A stretch of DNA of 64,000 nucleotides from Mesostigma viride. Its lineage: Eukaryota; Streptophyta; Mesostigmatophyceae; Mesostigmatales; Mesostigmataceae. The DNA lies in the NCBI GenBank assembly GCA_009746045.1, contig RPFO01000412.1, forward strand, positions 346,992 to 410,991, given 5' to 3'. Made by a program: the position numbers and the translations under genes. The first letter of the stretch is position 1. Each line of letters starts with the position of its first letter. This document shows positions 50,121 through 61,967 of the stretch, in pieces. Below the pieces are notes generated by a model, which was given only the letters and a program-made list of their open reading frames with translations, was not told where the DNA came from and did not search any database.

Positions 50121-51697
50121 CTCCTCCCCCTCCCCAGGGGACGGTAGTCTCTACCGTCATAGAGGTGAAGAAGCACAGAAAAAGAAAACACACGCAACAA
50201 TTAATTCTGAGTAGCCAATCGGTCGCTGATCATCGCGGCCGTAGGTTGACCATAGGGGTACTATGTCCCAACCCTTGTTCTCCAACGGGCCAGTAAAACC
50301 AATTCCCCCAAAACTCGCCACACAAGGACAAGTCTTGACGTAGTCAACGTCGATCTCTCCCTACTATAGGCCGAAGGGAGGAAACCAGATCCTATCACGT
50401 GAGGGCTTTCGGGTTTTGACCACAGAAACTTCTCCGCGGGGGTTAACAGTCGCCTGAATGAACAGCTCGTTTGACTTTTTCGCCATGGCGGGGCTTCCAT
50501 GACTAGAGACTGCTCCAGACGGCGGGGATATTCCCAGTACTGACGGTACAGGGCATCCATTGGCATTATAGGTGTGGGGCGCTCCACCTTGCCTACTGGC
50601 TGTCTTCCCACCACGAAGTCATTCCTATAGTGTCCACCTTCCGACTCCCACGTTTGTCCTATCTACCGGGACCTTACACCAAGAACCAGGTCCAGGTTGG
50701 CCTAAGGCCGGCTACCTACCCCAGGTCAAGCCTAACATAATACCGTGCCCTCATCACATGAGGCACCACTGGAAACTGGAACAAATCACAGGGCAATGTG
50801 ACTGGAAACTCTGGATCTCTGGACTGGAACAGCAGGAACAGGAACCCCCATAATCCATCCTGGAATCTCCCCCACTTCCCACAAATCCATCAATTTTCCT
50901 CTCACCGCTGCCCTCCCTGGCGACCGCGCTAGTGCAAGGCCGCGGCAGCATATAAAATTCCGCCAACGGCCCGAATCAGAGGCGCACACCACTCAACGCC
51001 AAGACAACCCAATTGATGGGGTCGACCGATAACAATACTACCGGATGCGCCACTGCAGGCGACGATGCTTATCACAACTGGGATAGTTATACGCGCGTGG
51101 CGGACACGTTGCGCGCGACCATGCACAGTGGCGGGCACGCAACAGTTGGGGTGCGCAAAGTGATCCGCGGGGCGCGCACGCGCCAGCATGTGACAGCGTT
51201 GTAAACGCCACCGCCGAGCAAAGGCCAAAATACGGATCACGGCAGTCGTCATCAGCGACTACGGGAGGTGCTCGCGTGCAGAACTGATGTGGTCGATGCA
51301 CTGAGGGAGGACCACCAAGCTGAATCACGTCTTGCCTACACGCGTGTGCGGAGATGCGCGCGCAAGCGCTGAACTCGTCATCCCGTCTGCAAGACACCTG
51401 ATGTCGAGTCAACCACAGCGGAAGGCGCCCAGGGGCTGAATTACACAGACAACGCTGCCAACTGGGATCGCGTCCGAAGATGTCGTCCGGGAAACGTATT
51501 AGCGAGAGGCACCAATGGCCCGCAGCTAGTTTGGTAGAATGACACAGGCACCAACACTAACTGCGACCATCACGTCTCCCGGGGGAAGTGACCGTGTATA
51601 CGTCGGCCTCCTCCGCCTCCTCCTGCTGGTCACGTGTGTGGTATAGGTACTCCGCCACGACCACAGGAGGGCCGAGAGGTTCCAACGCACTGAGGGA
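50121..51697 (-). other. gypsy C internal region without pol
   Basis: No RT, RNase H or integrase motif on either strand. Short open frames (50261-50614 and 51038-51412) have no conserved motif. In a full-length gypsy pol would lie here. Confidence 0.6.
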
Positions 51698-53313
51698 TCA
51701 AACCTGAGTGTGGGATCCCTCCCCTTCCCCAGGGGACCGCGCGTCCGCGCGCTGGTCGTCGTCATCCGGGGGGCCTTGCTGGAACTTGTGGGACCACGCA
51801 GGAACACGTGTGCGCGTCTTGAGTCGCGGGCAGTCCTTCTTGAGGTGTCCGATCTCGTTGCACCTGAAGCAGCGGGCCTTGGACACGTCGATGGTGTGTA
51901 GGTGCGTGGTTGGCACCTCATCGTCCTCGGATTCCTCCTCCCGGACGGATTCAACTTCCCGCGGGCTGGCTGAGCGCCGGCGCGTGATGATGTCGGCCAC
52001 TTGGAGAAGGTACTGCTGGACGGCATGGATGTCCAGGCGTTCCCAGGGGACCTCCGCGTAGTGTTTCGTAACCTCGTCCAGGAGGTCAGGGTGAATAGCC
52101 TCCAGAAACCGAATCTTGTACTCGGTCCACGTCAGGTCGCCGGTCAGCCGCGCCGCAAAGGAGTCAAAGGTGGTGAGGAACTCCGCCAAGTCAGTGTTGC
52201 CCTGACGTAGGCGGCCGAACTCAAACCGCTCGGTCAGTCGATAGCCGGGAGGGATGAGCTTGCGCCGGATGCGCTCCAGCAGTTCCTCAACCGTCTGCGG
52301 GTATGACTGAGCCGCCACACTCTCGACGTTAAGCATCCCGACTACTGATGGGTCCATACACTTCACCACCACGTACGGGATCAGCACCTTGGTAGCCAGC
52401 TGCCACTCGTTGTGTTCACACCATACTGTGTACAGCTGCTGCCACATACGAGCCCACTCGTCGATCTCGCGGGGACTCATGCCCGCGTGGAGCTTGGGCA
52501 CCGCCTTGAAATCTGGCAGGGGCGGGGCCTTGACCGGCTCTCCCAGGGGCCCGCCCGTCTCGCAGTACGCGGGACTGGAGAAGGTGGGGGGCTGTTGGCG
52601 CCTCGCCCACGCTTCATAATGGGACCCATGGGAGGGGGCATACTGGGCAGACTCGCGCCGGGATACGAGAGCGTCCGCCGCGCGCCAAGCTGCATAGTCG
52701 CCAGTCCCACGTCGGGGTGCGTAGGCGTCAGATTGCCGCCGAAAGGCGAAGCGGTCCGACTCACGCCGCACGCGGACCGACGTGGGCTGCTCGTAGCCAG
52801 GGTCGTCCAAGGGCAGCGGACTGAAGTTGACATTCGTGGGCGCGCTCCTGGCGGGAGTGTATGGTGGTACGGTGGGGAATGGGCCAGGAGGAGCTTGTCC
52901 ATCGTCCCATGGGTCGCCGTGGACGTAGGCCGACGATCCTGGCACTCTATGCGGGGGCCTGGACTCTCGCTCGTAAGACCCGAAGGATACCTGACGAGGG
53001 ACCCGCCCGGGCTCCGGTCCCGACCCCCCCCGTCCACGCCCGGCCCATGCATGGATCAGACGCGCGCTACCGCGCGCGTACATCGCCGGGTAGTACCGAT
53101 CCACAAGAGCAGCAGGCGGGGGTACGAACGGAGAGCTGGCAGTTGAGCTACCTGCGTCCTCTACGTCCTCCTCCTCCTGCACCTCTTCCACGGAAGGGGG
53201 TCGCTGCGTAGGAGGTACCCTGTCCCAATTGCCCATATGCTGGGTCGATAGCGGTCGCGGATGCTGCTGCGTCTGCTGTCGCTGTCGCTGCTGCTGCTGC
53301 TGCGTCTGCTGTC

Positions 53314-53345
<32 letters not shown>

Positions 53346-53686
53346 GTCTGTCGCGACGGCGGAGACTGCTGAGACTGAGGCTGTCGCTGCGGCGACTGCT
53401 GAGACTGAGGCTGTCGCTGCGGCGACTGCTGAGACTGAGGCTGTCGCTGCGGCGACTGCTGTTGCTGATCAAACCCTAGGGCAGCTTGCTCTAGCTGCGA
53501 CTCCAGGGTCGTCTGCCGTTCTGCGGTAACCCTAGCGGCTGCCTCGGATCTCCGGGACCCACTGGAACTCCGACTAGATGTGCTAGCTATTTCTTGTTCT
53601 TCCCTGCTATTGTCCTCCGGGGACTGTGTCTCTCTACGGCCCTTCGGGGGCTGTGCATTACCACCACCTCGCTTCCTAGAGGGCAT
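51698..53686 (-). CDS. gag: gypsy C Gag
   Basis: Start MPSRKRGGGN at 53686 is preferred over an upstream codon at 53761. About 662 residues. Region 1 (1-130): charged, then a Gln-rich stretch with a ten-residue SPQRQPQSQQ-type repeat and Q runs. Region 2: Pro/Arg-rich, low complexity. Region 3 (about 385-560): the gypsy Gag core with EWARMWQQLYTVW, SYPQTVEELLERIR and FGRLRQGNTDL, homologous block by block to gypsy A Gag. Region 4: CCHC knuckle CFRCNEIGHLKKDC near 610, then an acidic tail. Intact, although the element has no pol. Confidence 0.85.
53258..53475 (-). repeat. CTG and 30-bp tandem repeats coding for Gln-rich Gag
   Basis: CTG/CTGCTGT runs at 53258-53350 and three 30-bp units (GCGGCGACTGCTGAGACTGA onwards) at about 53371-53460. 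All units are multiples of three, so repeat number can vary without a frameshift. Confidence 0.85.
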
Positions 53687-53761
53687 TTTGGGCCCTAGTA
53701 CCGTACCAGCACCAGTACCTCCCCAACACAGGCAAGCAAGAGAGAGAAGGGGAAGCCACAA

Positions 53762-54995
53762 CTAATGCTTCTAATAGTAATTATATATTATCTGCTAACT
53801 ATTGTAGCTGAGCTAGTAGGCAGTATCACTGTATACTGGTATCTAGTAGTGAGAGTGGTGCTTATGCCCTAGAGGATGGGCCCAGGTGAAGCTGCTCCAG
53901 TGCACGCAACACATCCTGTGCTGGGATCTGGGTGACACTCCTATGCTGGTGCAGCCCTTCTGGGAGGGGCATATTATCCTTAATAAACGGATCTGCCTCA
54001 GCTAATGTATTAAATCCATGCCATCTAGCTAACGACGCTGGGTGTAAGACTTTATCCGTAATATGATTGCTACACGCAGCCCAACTATAAAAATGCCTGG
54101 TTGGCCTGTGGCCCCGTCGTGTGCTACTGCATAGTATAGGTATTGGGATCTACCTCCTTGATTAATAAGTCTATATCCTCCTTCATCATTACGTCTGCTG
54201 CGGGAGGTTCCCATGAACTACCGATTAGGTATAAAGCAATATCACACGGTATTGAAGCATGCAATGCAAGGAGGGGAAAGAAGGGAGGAAAGCCCACCCA
54301 GGATACCTCTACGTGCAGGTGACGTGCTCACAGCGAGAGAGAAACACAAGGCAGAAACAGGACGTTCACAGACAGTACGAAAAACGTTGAGGTACAGCCA
54401 CCGGCAACACAGTAAGGCAACGGCCAGCCGGTGACTACCCTCGAGCTGTAAGCAGCGTTGCCCTCCGGGGGTCCGCCCACAGCTCACGAAGGTCTGCCTC
54501 CGGGGCGACCCATTCACCAACAACCACAAACATGAATACAGAGCACGACAGAAAACAGAAACCCCGTTTCTACGCGCGTGGGTAAGACAGGAAGGGCAAG
54601 AAGGACTTGTATATATATATATATATTGCTTTACCGATGCCTTACTGCCGTCAGTATCGTTGAAAACCCTGAGTTCTGGCCGCCACCTGGTGTCGTTGAA
54701 AGCCGGAGCTCTGGCCGCCACCGGGTGTCGTTGAAAACTGGGGCTTTAGCCGCTACCGTCGGCAGCCCAACACCACGGGATCGCTGCTGATCCCGCCGAG
54801 TATTCCTTACTGGCCGCTCGCCGTCTAGGTCGTCGTTGAATCCCTTGCGGGATTGCCGCCGACCTGTCCAGCGGTCGTTGAATAATGGAACCTCTATCTA
54901 CACCAAGCTCCGCCTTGGTCTTCCTAACTGGCTACACTAGCTCTCTCTGCGAGAGTTAGCTAACCTTGCCAGCAACACAAACCTCCGATAACCAG
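53762..54995 (-). other. gypsy C leader region
   Basis: About 1.3 kb between gag start and 5' LTR, without a recognisable gene. It holds a TA run (54609-54627), a 35-36-bp tandem repeat (54657-54765, about three units beginning TCGTTGAAA and containing CTGGCCGCCACC), and the primer site TGGTTATCGGAGGTTTG at the LTR border (54978-54994, minus strand). Confidence 0.6.
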
Positions 54996-55674
54996 TGTAA
55001 CGTGCCAGCCCAGACACCTAGCCTGAGCTACGTCGCGAAAGATCAACTGTGCCGGTAATAGGAAGAATCAAGGTGGCCTAATGCAGATTGCGCTTCACGA
55101 CTGGGGTCGTGAGATATCTGGCACCGCGACTTGGTGTCAAGCTATTTAATACACACTTATAATGGCTAGCAATACCAATTACAAATGGATAAGTGCCCCA
55201 GGTTCAATGTGTAGGCTTCATCGCACTTTACATTCATCAAACCAAGAGGACGAGACTCTCGTCCTCGGACCAATTTCACCTAGGTCTGCCACCAAGCTGG
55301 GAAGAGGCGCCGACATGGCGCCGACCTTCCAGAGAACTCCGAAACATGCAGTCCACACAAGATCCTCGGGTCGACATCGACCCTCGCCAGGCTACAGAAT
55401 CCACGCATGAGTACAATATCTCAACCAGCTATAAAGTACCCAGCGCGGCGCGACTGCACCGGCCCCTAGAAGATCGCATACATCAACCTAGGCCCAAAAT
55501 AACTGGTCCGAATCACACAAACTATCATAAAGTTCCATACAAAAGTCCTGACCAAGGGACAATTCCCAAATTAAGTCCCGAAATGAGTCCCAAAGTCCTA
55601 CGGACTATGACAACAAGCCAAAATAATTAATTTATTCCATTGTTGCGCCCGTTCCAAGGGTCGGGCACGCAACA
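54996..55674 (-). repeat. gypsy C 5' LTR (679 bp)
   Basis: Partner of 49442-50120, with differences near 55238 and 55498. Confidence 0.92.
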
Positions 55675-57652
55675 GTCTGTCATCAGGGAAGAGGATGCTG
55701 TAGGCTTACAGATGTCCCATCCCAGTTGCCTTGCTGTGTCTGATTTCTCAGGAAAGGTGTCCATGAAGATCCTTGGGGAAGTGAGTGTGCCTATCTTAGG
55801 GGTGCCCACCACGTTCTGTGTGGTAGAGGGCTATAAGGGGCCTGCCATTCTGGGACAGAACTTCTTGTGCATGCCAGGGGTTACTTTGACCTCTGATGAG
55901 TTGGCACTAGAAGGCAGGGGCAGCCTCCCCCTTGAAAGATATCACTATTCCCAGGGTCTTGCAGTGGCGGTGAAGGCTGTTAGGAGTCAGCCAGCTGAGG
56001 GTACTCAGAGTCAGGAGCCCATAGCTGAGGACTTGTTGATAATCCCAACCACCTTTGATCCAAGGCAGTTAGGGGTAAACAGGTACCAGATAGCTGCTCA
56101 CAGTCCTATTCCCTGGCGCCAGCTAGTCGAGATGATGCAGAGCCCCAAGATGGCTAAGGCATGGACTCTTGGCTTTGTTGCTTCTGGGCATGAGTGGATA
56201 GTTTCCAACTGTGCAGAACCTGTGGATGAGCTGCCAGAAGTTCACCAGCTGCTCAGATTGATGTTTGTCCTCAAGCTCAAGGAGGTTGATGGTGTCCAGG
56301 TGCCACATGTCAGACCAGTAGTAACCGAGTATCATGGCACTGGCCAGTTGTTAGATGAGGAGCTCTATACTCCAGGGATGCTGCATGACACGTGGAGGAT
56401 TCTGCTGTGTATATTTCTGTCTTTTCTGGTTAAGGGTGTGCCCTATAGCTCTGTGCTGATTGATTTCAAGAGGGCTTTTCTCAAGGGAGACCAAGATCAG
56501 GCTAGGCAGACTTGGAGAGATATCCCTCCTTTCTTTGTGACTGTACCTGCTGTATGGAGAGCAGAGATAAAGGCCAGGTACCTGAGAATTCTGAAAGGGT
56601 TGGAAGGTCTCAGGTCCAGTCCCATTATCTGGAGAAAGAGCCTAGAGAAATTCTTGAAGAATACTTGTGGGTTCTCCGTGTCTCCAGTGGATCCCTGTTT
56701 GTTCCAAGGGTCCTACAATGGTCTTCCTGTCTTTGCCTCACTGCATGGTGATGACCTGCATCTCATAGGTCCACCAGACTGGGTTGAGGCTGTCTTGGCT
56801 AAGATCCAGAAGCGGTTTGAGCTGGGTAAGATACAGCACATGGTGGAGAATGAGCCTATGGTCTTCTGTGGCATGCAGGCTACGTTGTTCCAAGCCAAGG
56901 GCTCGTGGTTCATCAGGATGGAGGGTGGTAAGGACTACCCACAGCAGATTGTAGATGCATTGCAGGAGCCCATCACGCAGGCTAGGTGTGCTACCATCAG
57001 GGGCATGCTGGCATGGCTTGCAAGTATATGTGCCCCTGACTTGCTGGTTCTGAGTCGACTTACTGATTCCCAGCTGGTTGAGGTGGGTGCTGAGAGTGTG
57101 GTGCAGGCTGTCATGATGTCTCCCCCTCTCCTACTGGGTCCTGTGGATTTGTACAAGCCCCTTGACATGGTTCTCTATGTAGACAGTTCTATGGACAATA
57201 GGAAGGTCACAGAGGTCAGGGGCCGGGCAGCAGCATTAGTTACCCTGGAGCAAGATCACACCTCACTTGTTACCTGGTACAGTCGGTTGCAGAACAGGGT
57301 TACACCCAGCAGTGATATTGCTGAGTGCAGGGCAATCTGTGAAGGGCTGCATACTGCTCTTTACTTGAGGGAGCTCTTCTACCAGCTATGTCAAGTGGCT
57401 TCCTGTAGGTTGCAGCTGCACACACTGGTGAGGACTGATAGCATGGGCATGGTGCAATTTGTGCACAGGCAGCTGGCCAGGAGCAGGGACCTTGACTACT
57501 TGTTGCTCAAGGAGATGTCCTACCTAGCTCACATTGAACATGTGCCTGGTGTGGACAACCCTGCAGATGCCCTCACCAAGCTGGAGGAGAAGGCGGAGAG
57601 GCAGTACCCCCTGCTCCGTGGGCTCATGGACCCCTTACACGGGCGGCCATAG
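55675..57652 (+). pseudogene. pol: copia-2 Pol part 2: rest of protease, RT, RNase H
   Basis: Continues part 1 in frame once gypsy C and one GTCTG are removed. The protease second half has KILGEVSVPILG and AILGQNFL. RT: LRLMFVLKLKEVDG, VRPVVTEYHGTG, SVLIDFKRAFLKGD and active site ASLHGDDLHLIG (about 56735-56770). RNase H: LYVDSSMDNRK (57175), ECRAICEGLHTALYLREL (57325), RTDSMG (57430) and HVPGVDNPADALTK (57538). The frame is intact to the stop. RT and RNase H parallel copia-1 motif by motif. Confidence 0.9.
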
Positions 57653-57720
57653 AGACCAGGCCTTGCTTCAGCTTGGGTGCCCCCAGTGGGCTGCTTGACC
57701 AAAGTACCAAGTGGTGACTG

Positions 57721-58465
57721 TGTCAAGGACATGGTCCTTGTATTTGTACCCACCTGACCTGGCTAGATAGATAGAGGCTCTTGTACAGGAGCCACTGTTC
57801 TTTATCCCGTTGGATTTGGCCTACAAATGAGAAAGTTGTGGCCAGTTTTAGTAATCAGGGATTAGTACCTATGCCAAGTGGATCCTTATAGGCAGCTGAC
57901 AAATCTGTCTATGTCAGCTGACCTATGACATGTCAGATGAGAATCTATGACAGGACAGCTGACTGATTGACATGTACACTGTGCATGTCAGATGTGGCGC
58001 TGATATGTTCACGCCAGATTTACTTCATCATCATCAGATCACACATAGAGAGATCTTTTATTAAATAGTTAGATTACTGTGCAGCAGTTACAAGTTAAGA
58101 CTGTACATCAGTTACAAGATAAGGCTGTACAGCAGTTACAAGATAAGATTTATTCTTGTCTAGATCTGATTGGTAGCCTGTACACTGACCTAACCTGATT
58201 GGTGGCCTGAGTATTACATGAGAATATTCCTAGGCACATTCCTAGCCAGCCAATCAGGTCATTCCAGTTTGCTGCCTGTGTTTTTTCCTCGAGTTAATAA
58301 AACAACTGAGGAGCCTTGCCAAAGGTACTCCTCACTATCATTCTGCCTCAAACTGAGTCTCTGTCTCTTTGCTTCCATCCTCCATAGCCTGTACCTGCAA
58401 GGACAGGCACATTTGGGTTCCAATCACAAGCATTGTAGAAGGCAAACCCATTAGTTCTTTCAACA
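57721..58465 (+). repeat. copia-3 5' LTR (745 bp)
   Basis: Includes ACAGCAGTTACAAGATAAG-type tandem units near 58080-58150 and AATAAAAC at 58296, a possible polyadenylation signal. Confidence 0.95.
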
Positions 58466-58481
58466 TGGTATCGGAGGTTTG
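58466..58481 (+). promoter_or_regulatory. copia-3 primer-binding site
   Basis: TGGTATCGGAGGTTTG begins directly after the LTR, identical in its first 15 bases to the gypsy B site; probably initiator tRNA-Met. Confidence 0.8.
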
Positions 58482-60131
58482 ATGCCTACCCTGCATTTGA
58501 GGAGCAGAGACATTCATCTGACTACCCCAGAGACAACACCCAGACCCAGATCAACCATGGAGGATCAAGACACCCAAACTGCTACCAGACAGCCTGACTA
58601 CACCTCTCTTGTTTCAACAGTTGCCAAGAGCTGCAAGAAATTTGTTGGTGCAGCTGGTGATGATTACAGCAAGTGGGAGGAGTGGAAGAATCTGTTTTTG
58701 GCTGTTGTCAGTCTTTTCAATTTGGATGCTGTCCTGCTGGGCACTGAGGAGAATGACAGGGCTGATAAGGCCCTGTGGGCAGCTTTGCTCACCTGTCTAA
58801 CAGGTGAAGCTGCACGCCTCATGGCCACTGTGGCCAACAAAACTGGTAGCCAAGCATGGCAATGTCTCATGGAGAACTATGAGCAAACCAGGCTAACCAA
58901 GAGTCACAGGTTTGAGCTGAGGAGCAAGCTGCACCGCCTACAGAAGCTTCCTAACGAGACCATGCAACAGCTTGTGAGGAGGGCGGAGCTTCTACGTGCT
59001 GACTACCAGGCTGCAGGGGGAGTCATCCAGGACCGTGATTTTGCTGCCATTCTACTGGGAGCACTGACAGACGAGTACCGCCCTGCGCTGGTGTCTGTAC
59101 GGTTCAACGAGGAGGACCCACTACCTGTGGTGAAGAGGGCACTCATGGAGGCGGAGGATCTGCTCAAGGGGGGACGTGCTGTGGTGAAAAAGGAGAGTGC
59201 TGGCACTGGCCAGGCCTACCACACCAACAGCAAGGGGAACGGGGGGACCAAGAAATGCAGTCACTGTGGCCTGTCAAATCACAAGGACAAAGACTGCTGG
59301 AAGGAGCATCCTGAGAAGGCCCCACGCTGGTACCCCAACCAGCACAGGGGGGGCAAGGGCGGCAACCGAGGGAACCAGAGCAAGGGACGCAACGCACCTG
59401 CTGGATCCGCTGCCAACGCAACTCAGGAGGCGGCTGAACTGCCGCCTGGCTTCTGCATGGTCACCATCGCCGAGGAGTCGCCGTCGACGCCGCTGGAGGC
59501 TGCTGCTCTCACGCAGTATACGGGCGACAAACTCAACTGGGTGCTGGACTCGGCTGCGAGCAGCCACATGTCCCCGTGCCGTTCTGACTTCGTGTCACTT
59601 ATCCCCCACAACAGGCAGATCGTCGGATCAGGCGGCGACCTGCAAGCTGCTGGAGTTGGCACAGTTTCTGTGCATTTGCCGGGGAGCGAGCTCCGACTGG
59701 ATGGAGCCCTTCTGGTCCCCGAGCTGCCCGTTCGGGTGCTCTCTGTTGGAGCGCTCGTGAAGGCTGGCCACAAGCTGGATTTCAACCAGGAAATCGCTGT
59801 GGTGGACAACAAGGCGCACAAGATGGAGCAGAGGGACAACGTCTACGTGTTACCTGCTCTCAACAAGAAGGCGGCGCTGGCGGCCACGACCGTGCGGCCG
59901 TTGGGGTCGCTGTGGAGCGCTGGCCTGCCAGTGGCGGCCATGTCCAAGACGCTGGGCTTTCTGCCTGGCTTTTCGCGGCCTTTGGGCTGCAGGCTTCTTC
60001 CCGAGGCGCTTTGCTGCGCCCGGTGTCGTCGCCACTGTCGTGTGGCGGCAAGGGCGGTTTTTCCGCTGACAAACCTGCAATTGTGCAGGATTTTGGCGTG
60101 GTGGGGACGGCAAGGAATGGGATCGGCTTAG
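58479..60131 (+). CDS. gag: copia-3 Gag-protease
   Basis: The likely start is ATG 58557 (MEDQDTQTATRQPDYTSLV). Gag core of the UBN2/copia type (about 20-215): WEEWKNLFLAVV, ENYEQTRLTKSHRFELRSKL, LGALTDEYRPAL. One CCHC knuckle CSHCGLSNHKDKDC (about 59255-59300). The protease follows with LNWVLDSAASSHM (Ala for the Gly of DSG), VGSGGDLQAAGVG and VLSVGALVKAGHKL. After the protease the frame degenerates into unrecognised sequence and stops at 60131. Integrase and RT are absent. The changed DSG triplet would probably abolish protease activity. Confidence 0.85.
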   Translation: MMPTLHLRSRDIHLTTPETTPRPRSTMEDQDTQTATRQPDYTSLVSTVAKSCKKFVGAAGDDYSKWEEWKNLFLAVVSLFNLDAVLLGTEENDRADKALWAALLTCLTGEAARLMATVANKTGSQAWQCLMENYEQTRLTKSHRFELRSKLHRLQKLPNETMQQLVRRAELLRADYQAAGGVIQDRDFAAILLGALTDEYRPALVSVRFNEEDPLPVVKRALMEAEDLLKGGRAVVKKESAGTGQAYHTNSKGNGGTKKCSHCGLSNHKDKDCWKEHPEKAPRWYPNQHRGGKGGNRGNQSKGRNAPAGSAANATQEAAELPPGFCMVTIAEESPSTPLEAAALTQYTGDKLNWVLDSAASSHMSPCRSDFVSLIPHNRQIVGSGGDLQAAGVGTVSVHLPGSELRLDGALLVPELPVRVLSVGALVKAGHKLDFNQEIAVVDNKAHKMEQRDNVYVLPALNKKAALAATTVRPLGSLWSAGLPVAAMSKTLGFLPGFSRPLGCRLLPEALCCARCRRHCRVAARAVFPLTNLQLCRILAWWGRQGMGSA

Positions 60132-61967
60132 TACCGGTCGTTGGGGCACACGGGGAGGACGGTTCCTGGAGTTCTGCGTCGGGCAGTACTACTTATAGCC
60201 CTCTCGTGCCAGATCAGGTGGACTCTGCTCCACCAGTTTCCCTGACCCCTCCAGCGGCGAGCTCACCTGGCTTGCCGTTGTCCATGGATGTCAACCTACG
60301 TGGCGTGCTGGGAGAGCTTCCCCAGCCTGGCATCGTTTGGCCTACTAGTGCCAACACGCAGACGTCACCAAGCCTGCTGCGTGACGGTTTCGCTCCCTGG
60401 CCAGAATCAAGTGGGGGTTTGGCGTGGCGCGTCTCGGGCGCCAGCATTTTGGATTTTGCTGCGGGGGGAATTCCTGGTGAGGGGAGGCCACCAGATGCAC
60501 CAAGTCCAAGCCCAGTCCTGGAGCCAAGTCCTGGAGCTGGAGTCGTCGGCTGCCACGTGTCCCTGTCAATTTGGGACTGTGCTGAGCCAACAAGTTGCCG
60601 GCACAAGTGCTGCCTTGAGCACTAAGGCGGTCGGTGCGGGAGCCCTGCTTCCGCTATTTTCATGGCGATTTTTGGGGATGCGCTATGGTCACGTTCGTTG
60701 GGAATTTGATAGCTAGCTTAACTAACCCCTATGATCTCAAGTCGCCACTGTTTTTCGTTCGTGAAAAATTGCTTTAGACACGAATATTTTGTGGTCTATT
60801 GTGCTGTTAGGTGCGGGGTCCTTCCGGCCTTATGCATCTCGCATAGTCTTGTTTTGTTTCTGCTAGACTTTTTCATAGCGCTTCGTCGGGATGCGTTATT
60901 TGAGTTCTAGACCACCTGTGTTCATCGTCCCCATGACGTTCTTCTACCAGCAATGGTATGTTTTCCAAGTTCTTTGTAATCTTGGTACGTTTGGCTAGCG
61001 CCGGTTTGCTGGCCATGTCTCCGTTCTTGCTGACCCTTTTTGTGGTCAATCTGCACGTTCATTTCATGTCGTGTGTGTTGCCCATTCTTAGGGCATACTT
61101 TCTCGTTGCATGCTAGGTTTGTTCATGCAGTTTGCGGTTGTGTCTTTTGTACATAGCCTGCGTTTGTGCTCCTGACTTTGTCGTCGCTTCATGTCCCGTT
61201 TTTAGTCGCTTTCAACTATCGTTGGTTAATCAGAGCTGTCTTTTCAGTTCGTTCATGTTGGCTAATGCTAAGATCCATGACTATGTCGGTTTATGTTAGT
61301 TACCTGTGTGATTAAGGTGTTCAGGACTACGTGTTCTGCTCCTTGTTCACCGTTGGTGCTCTGCCGTAGGTCGGATGCTTTATGTCGTTAATCACATGTT
61401 TTATGCGTTAATCATACATCATGTCCCCTGCATTGTCTAAGAGTTTGCCTGTGTTAGAGCATTTTGTGTGCTTCTTCATGTTTTCAGGCGACGCTAGAGT
61501 GAGGGGGGTGTGATCCAAAGCGCATCTTCCCAACGAAGTTTTTGACTTGGCAACACATGCTAGTTGCTGGGCGATGCGGCAATCTTTCCTGCTGCTTTCG
61601 TTGGACACTCGGCGCGTCACCGGTCCGGAGTTCCAGTTTCCAGTTTCCGTGGAGATCGTCTTTTGACTACTTTGACCACGGTGTTTGCTAGCGAGGGGGG
61701 TGGATGTTTTTCGCCCACTTACCCGTGATCAGTTAGTGTTTGATCCTTACCACTGGCCTGGGTTGCATCCCATTTTTGGTTTGGTGCCATGTGGGTAAGG
61801 GGGGTGTCAAGGTTGTACCCAAATGTCACCTTGATAGTGAGTACTGAATTTAATTCTAGAGTCCTATGTTTGGTCAAGGCTTGACTTAGCTATGGCTGAG
61901 AGCTTTTCCTCTAAGTGTTATACTTGACAGGATAGCACTAGAGCAAGGTCATGTGTTGTAAGGGGGG
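60132..61967 (+). other. copia-3 internal non-coding region
   Basis: No pol domain. An open frame at 59912-60625 has no motif. GGGGGG-containing purine tracts followed by TG occur at 61501, 61695, 61797 and 61961; after the third comes TGTCAAGGTTGTACCC, a partial look-alike of the LTR start. Confidence 0.6.

Larger units (their letters stand above)
49442..55674 (-). mobile_element. gypsy C: gag-only gypsy element
   Basis: 679-bp LTRs (49442-50120 and 54996-55674, ends TGTAACGTGCC...GGGCACGCAACA) and target duplication GTCTG (49437-49441 and 55675-55679). Minus orientation: primer site TGGTTATCGGAGGTTTG next to 54995 and a purine-tract complement CTCCTCCCCCTCCCC at 50121. The only clear gene is gag; there is no protease, RT, RNase H or integrase. 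The LTRs differ at two positions that I could see, so it moved recently, presumably with enzymes from a relative. Confidence 0.88.

Noticed and set aside
53161-53479. Ser-rich or Leu-rich frames over the CTG repeats
   Set aside because: These are other-frame readings of the Gln-rich repeat in gypsy C Gag.
58218-58454. 78-residue frame present twice (also 62465-62701)
   Set aside because: It lies fully inside the copia-3 LTRs and is duplicated only because the LTR is.
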